Below, one piece after another: positions 39,950 to 48,253 of a DNA stretch of 64,000 bases. Each line of letters opens with the position of its first letter. Position 1 is the first letter of the stretch. Location: NCBI GenBank assembly GCA_963751105.1, contig CAVVTG010000002.1, forward strand, positions 2,418,001-2,482,000. The letters are read 5' to 3'. The DNA is from JACVRW01 sp963751105. GTDB taxonomy: Bacteria > Actinomycetota > Thermoleophilia > Solirubrobacterales > Thermoleophilaceae. Made by a program: the position numbers and the translations under genes. Under the pieces are notes generated by a model. It did not search any database and was not told the origin of the DNA. It worked only from the letters and a program-made list of their open reading frames with translations.

Positions 39950-40555
39950 CTAGCCCATCTGGCCCAGGCGCTCGTAGCGGCCGCCGTGGAACAGCAGCGG
40001 CGCGCCGTCGTGGTGACGCGCGTACTCGACCCGGCCCAGGAACAGTGAGTGGTCGCCGCCCCAGTACGACTTGGAGACGGTGGCCACGAAGTGGGCCAGC
40101 GCGCCCTCCACCAGGGGGGTCTCGCGCAGAACGTCGAAGCGGGGCATGGGCAGATCGTCTCCCTGGCGCCCGGCAAAGCGGTCCGACAGCGCGCTCTGGG
40201 TCTCGCACAGCACGCTCACCCCGTAGTGGCTGCCCTCATGCAGCAGCCCGCACATCTTCGTCCGCCGGTCCACGGAGATGAGCACCAGTGGCGGTTCGAG
40301 CGACACCGACATGAAGGCGTTGGCCGTCATGCCGTGGATCTGCTCGCCCTTGAGGGTCGTGATCACGGTGACGCCGGTGGCGAACATGCCCAGCGTCTGG
40401 CGCAGCGCCGTGGCCGGGTCGTCGCCCTGCACGTCCGTGACGTCCGGGGCCTCGTCCTGCTTGTAGTCGTCGAACGGGCTGTCACCGATCCCGTCCGGGC
40501 CGCTGAAGCTGATCGGGAAGTCGAACTCCGGGGGGCGGGGCGTGTCGGGGCCCAT
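39950..40555 (-). CDS. Flavin reductase domain protein
   Basis: A 201-residue protein with a 45-residue acidic leader and then a flavin-reductase-like FMN-binding split barrel: LRQTLGMFATGVTVITTLKGEQIHGMTANAFMSVSLEPPLVLISVDRRTKM, YGVSVLCETQSALSDRFAG and LAHFVATVSKSYWGGDHSLFLGRVEYARHHDGAPLLFHGGRYERL. Family members (HpaC, DszD types) supply reduced FMN to a partner monooxygenase. The ATG overlaps the stop of the DUF1989-GcvT gene by one base (TGATG). The acyl-CoA-dehydrogenase-fold protein two genes upstream is the likely partner. Confidence 0.85.
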   Translation of the reverse strand: MGPDTPRPPEFDFPISFSGPDGIGDSPFDDYKQDEAPDVTDVQGDDPATALRQTLGMFATGVTVITTLKGEQIHGMTANAFMSVSLEPPLVLISVDRRTKMCGLLHEGSHYGVSVLCETQSALSDRFAGRQGDDLPMPRFDVLRETPLVEGALAHFVATVSKSYWGGDHSLFLGRVEYARHHDGAPLLFHGGRYERLGQMG

Positions 40556-42882
40556 CAGGAGCGCGGCCTCTCCTTCTTCGGGTCGTAGAAGGGGATCGGC
40601 ACCACGCGGGCGGGGATGCGCTTCTGCAGGCCGTCGAGCTTGCCCACCTCCACTTCGGTGCCGGCCTCGGAGTACTGCACCGACATGCGGCAGAGCGCCA
40701 CGTTCTTGCGCAGCGTCGGGCTGCGGGTGCCGCTCGTGACCACCCCCACGCGCCGGCGGCCCACGTAGACCTCGTCGCCGTGGCCCGCGGTCTCGTTGCC
40801 CTCGAGCTCGAGGCCGACGAGCGTGCGCTGCGGGTGGGCTTTGCGCTCGGTCAGCGCCTCCTTGCCGATGAAGTCGTCTTCGGTGTCGAGGTTGACGGTG
40901 AAGCCGATGCCGGCCTCGAACGGATCGACCTGGTCGTCGAACTCGTAGCCGGCGAAGATCAGCCCCGCCTCGATGCGGATCATGTCGAGGGCCTCGAGCC
41001 CCAGCGGCTTGAGCCCGTGGTCGTGCCCGGCCTCCCACACGGCGTCCCACACCGCCGGGCCGTCGTCGGGGTGGCAGAAGACCTCGTAGCCGAGCTCGCC
41101 CGTGTAGCCGGTGCGCGAGACCACGATCGGGATCCCGTCGTAGTCGCCGATGCGGCCGACGAGGAAGCGGAACCACTTGAGCTCGTCGAGCGCCGGCTGC
41201 GTGGGCGGAGCCCAGACGATCTTCTTCATCAGCTCGCGGCTCTCGGGGCCCTGCACGGCGATGTTGTGGAGCTCGTCGGTGGTGGGCTTGACCCACACCT
41301 TGAGCTCGAGCCGCTCCGCCAGCTCCTTGAGCCACACGCCGGTGTAGGGGTCGCCGCCGATGAAGCGGAAGTTGTCCTCACCCAGCCGGAACACGGTGGC
41401 GTCGTCGATCATGCCGCCGGTCTCGTTGCAGACCGCCGTGTAGACCACCTGGCCCACGCCCAGCTTGCGCGCGTTGCGGGTCACGGCCCACTGGATCAGC
41501 TGCTCGGCGTCGGGGCCCAGGACCTCCCACTTGCGCAGCGGCGAGAGGTCCATCACCACGCTCTTCTCGCGGCACGCCCAGTACTCGGAGATGCCGCCCT
41601 CGTTGTTGTAGCAGTGGGGCAGCCAGTAGCCGCGGTACTCCACGAAGCTCTTCGTGAGCTCGCTGGTGCGAGGGTGGAACGTGGTCTCCTTGGTCATCAC
41701 CGGCTCTGCCTCCGGGGTCACGCGGTGGGCGATGGCCGCCTGAAAGCGGTTCTCGGGCGAGTAGACGCGAACGTGGACGTCGGTGATCTCCCAGCCGTTG
41801 GCGGGGTCCACGTCGTCGGGGCACGCGGACGAGGCGCACACGAGGTCGTTCATCGCCCGCAGCAGCACGTAGTCGCCGGGCCGCGACCAGGGCTCGTCCA
41901 TGATCAGCAGGTTGTCCGAGTCGAACCCGGTGTTGTAGAAGAAGTTCAGCGCCTCCCAGCCCGCCCGCTCGGCCACGCCGTACGGGGCGACCTGCCCGTT
42001 GAAGTTCTCGGTGCAGCTGATGTGCCCGGGGTAGCCGAGGTCCTCGTAGTACTTGGCCTGGCAGGCCAGGGCGAACATGTCGTGGCGCCCGACCGTGTCC
42101 TGCACCACCTCCACCAGCGGATCCATGTCCACGTCATAGAACTTCGCGTAGAGCCCGGGCGCCGGCACCGCCGACGCCATCAGGGTTCTCGTGGTGACCC
42201 CGTCGAGGCCCCGCTCGAGCCCCTTCTGGAGCTTGCCCTCATGGAAGGCGAGGAAGTCGGAGCACTGCTTGCCCTTGACGTCGATGATCTGGATGTACTC
42301 GCCCTGCTTGACCTCGTAGGCCAGCGCCGACGCCTTGTCCACGCGGAAGTCGAGCCGCGGCTCGGCCAGAGGCGCCGGCAGCTCCAGCTCCACCTCGGAG
42401 CGCGGGCTCGCCCTCTTGACCTCGACGATCAGCGCGGAGGCGGGCGGGCCGCCGTCCACCACACGACCCCCCGGCGCGGCGACGATCGCCACCAGGTCGC
42501 GCTCGGCGTCGAAGCTCTCGGAGGCGCCGGGCGGCCCCTCGGGGCCGAACAGGCGCAGGGCACGGGCGTCGTCGGGCTTGAGGCCGCGCTGATGGAGCAC
42601 GGAGAGGAACCCGTGCTCGGCGCCGTTCCCGAGGAGGCCGCGCAGCAGGGTGGCCGGGGCGTCGGCCGCGGCACCCAGCGCCGCGAAGTCCTCGCGGCCG
42701 TCGGCCGCCAGAACGGTGAGCTCCCCGGGCTGGCCGCCGTCGGGATCGATTACGGTCACGCGGTCGCCGGCGCGAACGTCGACCACCGTGGCCGCTCCGG
42801 GGCGCACCCACCAGGACTCGAACGAGCGGTCGACCGGGCGAAGCCCTCCGACCAGGGAGACAGGAGGGGTCTGGACGGCCAT
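40555..42882 (-). CDS. DUF1989 domains fused to GcvT-type aminomethyltransferase
   Basis: A 775-residue protein. The first ~150 residues and residues ~165-375 look like two DUF1989 (urea-carboxylase-associated) units; the second is well conserved, with IIDVKGKQCSDFLAF, GYPGHISCTENF and MNDLVCASSACPDDVDP, Cys-containing motifs likely to bind a metal. Residues ~395-770 are a GcvT/DMSP-demethylase-like folate domain: CREKSVVMDLSPLRKWEVLGPDAEQLI, VSRTGYTGELGYEVFC, GLEALDMIRIEAGL and VVTSGTRSP. GcvT domains move a C1 unit from an amine or S-methyl donor to tetrahydrofolate. Substrate unknown; 13 bp downstream of the ACAD-like gene, one operon. Confidence 0.82.
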   Translation of the reverse strand: MAVQTPPVSLVGGLRPVDRSFESWWVRPGAATVVDVRAGDRVTVIDPDGGQPGELTVLAADGREDFAALGAAADAPATLLRGLLGNGAEHGFLSVLHQRGLKPDDARALRLFGPEGPPGASESFDAERDLVAIVAAPGGRVVDGGPPASALIVEVKRASPRSEVELELPAPLAEPRLDFRVDKASALAYEVKQGEYIQIIDVKGKQCSDFLAFHEGKLQKGLERGLDGVTTRTLMASAVPAPGLYAKFYDVDMDPLVEVVQDTVGRHDMFALACQAKYYEDLGYPGHISCTENFNGQVAPYGVAERAGWEALNFFYNTGFDSDNLLIMDEPWSRPGDYVLLRAMNDLVCASSACPDDVDPANGWEITDVHVRVYSPENRFQAAIAHRVTPEAEPVMTKETTFHPRTSELTKSFVEYRGYWLPHCYNNEGGISEYWACREKSVVMDLSPLRKWEVLGPDAEQLIQWAVTRNARKLGVGQVVYTAVCNETGGMIDDATVFRLGEDNFRFIGGDPYTGVWLKELAERLELKVWVKPTTDELHNIAVQGPESRELMKKIVWAPPTQPALDELKWFRFLVGRIGDYDGIPIVVSRTGYTGELGYEVFCHPDDGPAVWDAVWEAGHDHGLKPLGLEALDMIRIEAGLIFAGYEFDDQVDPFEAGIGFTVNLDTEDDFIGKEALTERKAHPQRTLVGLELEGNETAGHGDEVYVGRRRVGVVTSGTRSPTLRKNVALCRMSVQYSEAGTEVEVGKLDGLQKRIPARVVPIPFYDPKKERPRS

Positions 42883-42895
42883 GGTCCGCCGGCCG

Positions 42896-44296
42896 CTAGG
42901 CCTTGGCCGGCTCCTTGGCCTCGTCCTTCTCGGCCTGCTCCATCAGCTGCTGGGCCAGCTCGCGCTTGGCCGACGAGTCGAGCTTCTTGACCTCGTTCTC
43001 GACCACGCGCCGGTTGTAGGTCTGGTTCCAGTAGTCGAGCGCCTCGAAGCCGAGCAGCACCGCCTTGCCCACGAACTGGCGCAGCACCTCGTTGGTCGGT
43101 CCCATCACCCAGCCGGCCTTGGCGTCACGCACGTAGCGCTCGAGTTCCATGTCGCGCTTGTAGCCCGAGCCGCCACAGGCGTGGAGCATCTTGTCCACGT
43201 GGTGAGCGGTGTTCTTGGCCGCCTCGAACTTGATCTGCCAGGCCCAGTGCAGGTACTCGGCGCGGGCCGTCTCGCCGGGCTCGAGAATGCGGGTGTTGTC
43301 GTCGGTCGCGCGGTCCATCGCCTGGGCCACCGACATGACGAACACCCGACAGGCGTTGGTGTCCATCACCGCCTCGCCGACGTAGTCCTGGATCGTCGGG
43401 TAGTCGGCCACCCGCATGCCCACGTCCACGTGGCGCTTGCGTGTGGTGTGGCGCCTGGCGATGTCGATGGCGCCCATGGTGATGCCGTTCCAGACCGACG
43501 AGGAGCCGATCAGGAACCACGGGTCCACGGCCTCGTCGTTGGACACGGCGCCGTCGCCCACCGGGCCCACCACCTGCTCGGCCGGAACCTCGATGTCCTC
43601 CACCTGGATCGGGCCCGACTGATTGCCGCGCAGGCCCAGCGCGTCCCACAGCGAGGGCTGCGACTTCACGTGCTCGCCGTCGATCACGAACACCGACAGG
43701 TCGTCGTAGCCCTTGAAGTCCGGGCTCGTGGTCTGCACCACGTAGAAGTCGGCGAAGCCGCCCGAGGTCGTCCAGGACGCCTTCTTGTTGACCTTGAAGC
43801 CGCCGTTGGAGCGCTCAGCCTTCGACGAGAACGGGTACCAGAAGTGCGAGCCCGTCTCGGGGTCCGAGTACGAGAGCGTGCCGATCTTGCAGTCGCCCAG
43901 CGGGCGCACGTACTTGTCGACGAGCTCGGGCGTGGGCCGGAGCATGATCGTCGCCACCGCCGCCATGTGCATCACGTAACACATGGCCGTTGAGGCGCAG
44001 CCGTAGCGCGCGAGCGTCTCGCACACCATGGTGAAGGCCACGTGGTTCTCGCCCATCCCGCCGTACTCCTCGGGCACGGTCAGCGCCAGGAAGCCGTTCT
44101 CGGCCAGGATCTCGAAGTTGCGACGCGGGTAGAGCAACTCGTCGTCCGAGCGCTTGGCGTTCGCCCGCATCTCCTTCTCGCACAGCTCGATGAGCGTGGC
44201 CCGCAGTTCCTTCTGACGCTCGGTCAGCAGCCAGTCCGGATCCCACTCGTAGCCCAGTCCCCAGAAGGGCTCGCCGCCCCACATCTTCTCCGCCAT
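42896..44296 (-). CDS. Acyl-CoA-dehydrogenase-fold flavoprotein, possible monooxygenase
   Basis: A 466-residue protein with the three-part ACAD fold: N-terminal helices (RQKELRATLIELCEKEMRAN), the mid-domain FLALTVPEEYGGMGENHVAFTMVCETLARYGCASTAMCYVMH and GTLSYSDPETGSHFW, and the C-terminal helices ending KAGWVMGPTNEVLR. In medium-chain ACADs the catalytic Glu lies in YEGT; here that place is Gly399 (MGPT), so the standard base is missing. With a flavin reductase in the same operon, a reduced-FMN monooxygenase of the DszC kind is a reasonable alternative to a dehydrogenase. Start ATG 44296 has GGGAGAG upstream. First gene of a five-gene operon. Confidence 0.8.
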   Translation of the reverse strand: MAEKMWGGEPFWGLGYEWDPDWLLTERQKELRATLIELCEKEMRANAKRSDDELLYPRRNFEILAENGFLALTVPEEYGGMGENHVAFTMVCETLARYGCASTAMCYVMHMAAVATIMLRPTPELVDKYVRPLGDCKIGTLSYSDPETGSHFWYPFSSKAERSNGGFKVNKKASWTTSGGFADFYVVQTTSPDFKGYDDLSVFVIDGEHVKSQPSLWDALGLRGNQSGPIQVEDIEVPAEQVVGPVGDGAVSNDEAVDPWFLIGSSSVWNGITMGAIDIARRHTTRKRHVDVGMRVADYPTIQDYVGEAVMDTNACRVFVMSVAQAMDRATDDNTRILEPGETARAEYLHWAWQIKFEAAKNTAHHVDKMLHACGGSGYKRDMELERYVRDAKAGWVMGPTNEVLRQFVGKAVLLGFEALDYWNQTYNRRVVENEVKKLDSSAKRELAQQLMEQAEKDEAKEPAKA

Positions 44297-44322
44297 CTTC
44301 TCTCCCCGGTCGCGCGACCTTC

Positions 44323-44370
44323 GTACAAATATGTACAAGGGTTTCTACCGCATTCGCCCATGTGTGTCCA
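44323..44370 (-). promoter_or_regulatory. Promoter and GTAC-type operator of the ACAD-GcvT-prk operon
   Basis: On the minus strand -35 is TGGACA (44370-44365), spacer 17 nt, -10 is TAGAAA (44347-44342) inside GGTAGAAAC. The predicted start of transcription (about 44335) falls inside the dyad GTACATATTTGTAC (44336-44323), so a protein bound there would block initiation. The GGTAGAAAC -10 block and a GTAC dyad both recur at the permease promoter at 44897-44956. Confidence 0.6.
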
Positions 44371-44384
44371 TCCTGCACACTCGG

Positions 44385-44882
44385 TCATCCGTCGGGGGCC
44401 ACCCACACGAGGCATCCGGCCTCCTTGCGCACCCGGCGGGCGGCTGAGCGGAAACGCCGGCGTCCAGTCAGGCCCAGGTGAGGCCCGAACACGAGGAGGC
44501 CGGCATCGCGCTCGACTACCACCTGGAGCAAGGCGGTGATCGGGCGCCGCGTGCGTACCCGCAGCAGTTCGGTCTTGACCCCCAGTTCCGCCGCCCGCGA
44601 TGCGGTGGCGCGGACCTCCTCGAGATCCTCCTCGTGGGGCAGAGTGGTGCCCTCGGGGCCGAGCAGCACCAGCGTGGTCACGAAGTGCGGCAACGGGATC
44701 AGGTTCACCAGCACCAGCGGCACCCCGGCCTCCACCGCGCTGTCGATGGCCATCCGCTCCGCGCTCGGATCCACGCGCACCGACAGGGTGGCCAGCACCA
44801 CGGGCCGCGCGCGCGTGGGTTCAGCCGCCGCAGGCGCGATGTCCTCTCTGCGGTCGCGCAGCTTGGGCATGAGCCCCGTCAA
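44385..44882 (-). CDS. Universal stress protein (UspA) family protein
   Basis: A 165-residue alpha/beta protein: RPVVLATLSVRVDPSAERMAIDSAVEAGVPLVLVNLIPLP, then VRTRRPITALLQVVVERDAGLLVFGPHL and GRRRFRSAARRVRKEAGCLVWVAPDG, the last resembling the G-x2-G-x9-G-[ST] nucleotide loop of Usp proteins in a degenerate form. I place the start at TTG 44882 because AGGAGG lies exactly 7 nt upstream; ATG 44870 is the alternative. Divergent from the permease across a 119-bp gap that holds the palindromic operator. Role unknown. Confidence 0.65.
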   Translation of the reverse strand: MTGLMPKLRDRREDIAPAAAEPTRARPVVLATLSVRVDPSAERMAIDSAVEAGVPLVLVNLIPLPHFVTTLVLLGPEGTTLPHEEDLEEVRATASRAAELGVKTELLRVRTRRPITALLQVVVERDAGLLVFGPHLGLTGRRRFRSAARRVRKEAGCLVWVAPDG

Positions 44883-44896
44883 TCGTACGCCTCCTG

Positions 44897-44956
44897 TTGA
44901 CCGCGTCCGGTAGCCGTGGTAGAAACGCGCCGAAGCCGCGGTGTACCAATTGGTAC
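44897..44956 (+). promoter_or_regulatory. Promoter and perfect GTAC palindrome upstream of the permease
   Basis: TTGACC (44897-44902), spacer 17 nt, TAGAAA (44920-44925) inside GGTAGAAAC, then the perfect 14-bp palindrome GTACCAATTGGTAC at 44943-44956, about +11 to +24 from the predicted start. The layout, promoter then dyad, mirrors that of the ACAD operon and suggests a roadblock repressor. The palindrome may also affect the divergent usp gene. Confidence 0.6.
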
Positions 44957-45001
44957 GACCTGGCAGGGAACGATCGGTCATTACGAGGGGGAGGACGGTC
45001 G

Positions 45002-46504
45002 ATGGCGTCAGCTGAGGTCGAGGAGAGACAACTTCTCAAGGCAATGAGCTGGTGGGACGGCTTCGTCGTCGCCCTCGCCAACCCCGGCTTCCTGATCGCC
45101 GCTCTCGGCGCCTCGATCGGCGTGCTCGGCACCACCGGTGCGTTCGTCCTGTGGACCATCTCGATCACCCTCGGCGCGCTTCAGAACAATCTCCACGCCG
45201 AGCTGGCCGCCATGTTCCCCTCGAAGTCGGGCGGCATCGCGCTCTACGCCCACGAGGCGTGGCGCAAGTACCTGACCATCATCGGTCCGCTGGCCTCGTT
45301 CGGCTACTGGATCGGCTGGTCGGTGGTGCTGTCCATCAACGGGCTGGTGGTCGGCACGCTCATCCAGGCCGAATGGTTCTCGGACAGCACTTGGACCGAG
45401 AGCGCCGGCACCTTCGACCTCTCGCTGCCGATCGCGATCGGCATCGGCCTGATCATCCTCGTCTGGGCCTTCAACGTCTTTGGAGTCCGCCCCGCGGTCT
45501 GGTTCGGCTACGTCACCGGGGCCCTCCTGATCATCCCGGCGTTCGTGCTCATGTTCCTCCCGTACCTCACAGGTGAATGGTCGAGCTCGAATATGACCTG
45601 GGAGATCGGCGCCAACGGAGGATTGGCCCTGGCGCTCGTCTGGCTGTACTTCATGTGCTGGTCCTCCTACGGGATCGAGGTGGTGGCCACCTTCGCCCCC
45701 GAGTACGAGGACACCGAGCGCGACACGGCGAGGGCGCTGCGCGCCGCGGCCCTGTTCTCGGCGCTCGTGTACGTGCTCCTGCCGCTCGGCGTGGGCGGAA
45801 CGCTCGGCACGGCCGCGATCGCCGAGGACGCCACGTTCATCGCGTTCTACACGCAGGCCTTCGACGCAATCGTGGGCACCACGCTCGGCAACGTGATGGT
45901 CTTCTGCCTGGTCGGAGGCCTCATCCTGTCGATGAACACGGCCACCATGGACGGCTCGCGGGCCCTGTACGGCATCTCGCGGGACGGCATGACGATCAAG
46001 GAGTTCGGGGTGCTGAACAAGCACCACGTTCCCGGTCGCGCGATGACGGTCGACGCCCTGCTCAACATCGTTCTGATCAGCGCCTTCGCCGGTGTGCTCG
46101 AGATTCTCGCGGTCTCGAACGTGGGCTACGTCTTCGCCACCTGTGCGGCGATCTCCGGCTTCATCCTGCTGCGCCGGGACCGTCCCGACTGGCCCCGCCC
46201 CATTCGGCTGGCCAACTACTGGGTTCCGATCGCCTATCTCCTGCTGCTGTGCAACCTCACCTTCCTGCTGGTGGGCGGCTTCCTCTACTCCGGTGGCTTC
46301 CTGGGCATCGAGGGCTACGGATACGGCTGGGACAAGACCCGGATCGGCCTCTTGGTGCTGGTCCTCGCTGTGATCCTCTACATCTGGCGCCACGTGGTGC
46401 AGGACAAGCTGCCGATGAAGCTGCGCGAGCAGGTGCCGCTCACGCCCGAGGAGGCGCGCGAACACGCGGAGCTCAAGGCCGCGCCCACATCGGCCTCCGT
46501 CTAG
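45002..46504 (+). CDS. APC-superfamily amino acid or amine permease
   Basis: A 500-residue transporter with 12 hydrophobic helices. The start MSWWDGFVVALANPGFLIAALGASIGVLGTTGAFVLWTIS is the first APC helix pair with the unwound Gly-rich segment, and FPSKSGGIALYAHEAWRKY matches the E/SGG-x-x-x-Y motif of APC transporters. ATG 45002 follows GGGGGAGG at 7 nt. It is the only dedicated organic-substrate importer in the amine region and shares an operator type with the amine and C1 operons, so an amine, betaine or N-methyl amino acid is a likely cargo; this is inference. Confidence 0.82.
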   Translation: MASAEVEERQLLKAMSWWDGFVVALANPGFLIAALGASIGVLGTTGAFVLWTISITLGALQNNLHAELAAMFPSKSGGIALYAHEAWRKYLTIIGPLASFGYWIGWSVVLSINGLVVGTLIQAEWFSDSTWTESAGTFDLSLPIAIGIGLIILVWAFNVFGVRPAVWFGYVTGALLIIPAFVLMFLPYLTGEWSSSNMTWEIGANGGLALALVWLYFMCWSSYGIEVVATFAPEYEDTERDTARALRAAALFSALVYVLLPLGVGGTLGTAAIAEDATFIAFYTQAFDAIVGTTLGNVMVFCLVGGLILSMNTATMDGSRALYGISRDGMTIKEFGVLNKHHVPGRAMTVDALLNIVLISAFAGVLEILAVSNVGYVFATCAAISGFILLRRDRPDWPRPIRLANYWVPIAYLLLLCNLTFLLVGGFLYSGGFLGIEGYGYGWDKTRIGLLVLVLAVILYIWRHVVQDKLPMKLREQVPLTPEEAREHAELKAAPTSASV

Positions 46505-46517
46505 CAGGCGATCGAGC

Positions 46518-46545
46518 GCTGCGGGCGGCCTACTCCGCCCGCAGC
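46518..46545. terminator. Bidirectional terminator hairpin between permease and zinc-ribbon gene
   Basis: GCTGCGGGCGG (46518-46528) and CCGCCCGCAGC (46535-46545) form a perfect 11-bp GC stem with a 6-nt loop. It lies 14 bp after the permease stop and overlaps the last codons of the convergent gene. No T run is present. Confidence 0.6.
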
Positions 46546-46973
46546 TCCCAGCGGGGGAGGCCCTTGAGCGCTTCGCGGTAGCGCTTGCGGTGCACCGGCC
46601 GGATGAAGATGAACCACGTGACCAGCGCCACGGGCAGCAGGAAGAACACGCCGGGAATGTTGCCGGTGAGCGTGAAGACGATCGCGGCCAGCGCCACCAA
46701 CAGCGCGAAGCCCACCGGCAGGACCCGGAAGCGCAGGCTCAGCTTGCGGATCTGGTCGTACTGCTCCGGCGGAATGCGGTTGGTGTCGTAGCTGCGCCCG
46801 CAGCTCTCGCACTGCCAGCGCTCGCCGTAAGCCAGCTCCCGCCGCTCGCCGCACTCGCAGGTGACTGTGATGGGCGGCCCCTTGGTGACGGCGCCCGGGT
46901 CCTCCCAGTCGCGGCGCGCCCTCCGCGGGGGGTCTTCGCCCGTTCCTCCTCGTCTCCGCTCGCGCCGCCCCAT
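46530..46973 (-). CDS. Zinc-ribbon membrane protein
   Basis: A 147-residue protein with a basic N-terminus, a zinc ribbon (VTCECGERRELAYGERWQCESCGRSYD, two C-x-C/C-x2-C pairs) and two membrane helices (VLPVGFALLVALAAIVFTL and IPGVFFLLPVALVTWFIFI) followed by a basic tail HRKRYREALKGLP. No known family function. It lies 16 bp downstream of the FAD oxidoreductase gene and could be the last gene of that operon. Confidence 0.65.
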   Translation of the reverse strand: MGRRERRRGGTGEDPPRRARRDWEDPGAVTKGPPITVTCECGERRELAYGERWQCESCGRSYDTNRIPPEQYDQIRKLSLRFRVLPVGFALLVALAAIVFTLTGNIPGVFFLLPVALVTWFIFIRPVHRKRYREALKGLPRWELRAE

Positions 46974-46989
46974 CGCGAGCCGGAGTCTC

Positions 46990-48252
46990 TCAGCTCCAGG
47001 GGTACGGGCTGTTCGACACCGGGTGCAGGTCGCCCGTGGCGAACCGCTCGTAGCGGAACGGGTGCAGCAGGCTGGAGTGCTCGCCGAGCAGCACGCGGGC
47101 GATCTCCTTGCCCACGGCGATCATCTTGTAGCCGTGGTTGGAGTCCGCGGCCACGAACACGTTCGGGCGCATCAGGTCGAACACCGGGAAGTTGTCCGCC
47201 GTGAACGCTCCCACTCCGCCGGAGCGAACACCCTTGTAGAGGGAACGCTTTCCCTCGAAGCGACCCATGCAGTGCGAGAGCGCCGCCGACCACAGGTCGG
47301 GGAAGCCCGGCTCGACGCTCCCGGTGGGATAGGGGTCGACCTTGAACTCGTGCCCCTTGGGCAAGGGCGAGGCGCCGCCCTGCACGCTGTGCTTGTCCTG
47401 CTTGAAGTAGATCCCCCACTGCTCGTCGGTCACGAGCGCCCCGCTGTCGTCGTGGAGCGGGGCGTTGGAGTCCACGTGGATGACCGGTGGCAGAGCGCCG
47501 TCGTTGGTCACGAACATCGAGGGGTCGACGTCGATCTCTCCCTCCTGCAGGTACCAGTACGTCCACATCTCCGTCTCGGTGCCGGCCACCTCGAGCCGGC
47601 GTGGCAGCCCGAGCATCTCCCACAGCCCGGCGATCCACGGCCCGGCGGCCACCACCACCTGCTCCGCCACGATGGGCCCGGCGCTGGTCTCCACCCGGGT
47701 CACCGCCCCAGAGCCGTCGAGCTCGAAGCCGGTGACCTCCACGCCCTCCTCGATGGTCGCTCCGGCCTCGCGGGCCTTGGAGGCCAGCCCGAGCATCGAG
47801 TCGCGGTTGTAGGCAAAGCCGCCCCGGTGCTCGTGCAGGCAGACGCTCAGACCCGGCGCGCGCCAATCGTCGAACAGCGAGCGCATGTGGCGGTCCACCT
47901 CGGCCTCGCCGGTGATGAGCTCGGACTCGTATCCGATCCGCTGCTGGCGCTCGAACACCGTGGCCAGGTCGTCCTCCTGCGCGCCGTCGCCGAGGGCGAT
48001 GTAGCCCGAGCCGTGATAGGCGAAGGTCTCGGGGTCCGACTCCCAGATCTCCACGCAGGCGGCCATCAGCTCCGACATGGCGGGCTGGAAGTAGTTGTTG
48101 CGCACCACCCCGCAGGCGATGCCCGATGCGCCGGCGGCCACGCCGGCCTTGTCCACCACGAGCACGTCGCGTTCGCCCTGGGCCGCCAGATGCCAGGCGG
48201 TGGACAGGCCGTGTACGCCGGCGCCTATGACCAGGTGCCGAACGGAGCGCAT
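46990..48252 (-). CDS. FAD-dependent oxidoreductase of the DAO/sarcosine-oxidase-beta family
   Basis: A 420-residue DAO-fold flavoprotein. The FAD dinucleotide site is LVIGAGVHGLSTAWHLAAQG, then VVDKAGVAAGASGIACGVVRNNYFQPAMSELM; the C-terminal FAD-closing segment is RSGGVGAFTADNFPVFDLM and NVFVAADSNHGYKMIAVGKEIARVLLGE. Relatives oxidise sarcosine, dimethylglycine or other N-alkyl amino acids. The His that carries covalent FMN in SoxB is not found in the matching place (YNRDSML). It starts one base after the stop of the 147-residue protein, as the final enzyme of the set 2 operon, so oxidation of the N-alkylglutamate made by that set is the suggested role. Confidence 0.85.
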   Translation of the reverse strand: MRSVRHLVIGAGVHGLSTAWHLAAQGERDVLVVDKAGVAAGASGIACGVVRNNYFQPAMSELMAACVEIWESDPETFAYHGSGYIALGDGAQEDDLATVFERQQRIGYESELITGEAEVDRHMRSLFDDWRAPGLSVCLHEHRGGFAYNRDSMLGLASKAREAGATIEEGVEVTGFELDGSGAVTRVETSAGPIVAEQVVVAAGPWIAGLWEMLGLPRRLEVAGTETEMWTYWYLQEGEIDVDPSMFVTNDGALPPVIHVDSNAPLHDDSGALVTDEQWGIYFKQDKHSVQGGASPLPKGHEFKVDPYPTGSVEPGFPDLWSAALSHCMGRFEGKRSLYKGVRSGGVGAFTADNFPVFDLMRPNVFVAADSNHGYKMIAVGKEIARVLLGEHSSLLHPFRYERFATGDLHPVSNSPYPWS

Positions 48253-48253
48253 G

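Noticed and set aside
40555..44400. Glycine riboswitch before the GcvT-type gene
   Set aside because: The gene lies 13 bp after another coding region and the operon leader is too short and lacks the paired glycine-aptamer pattern.
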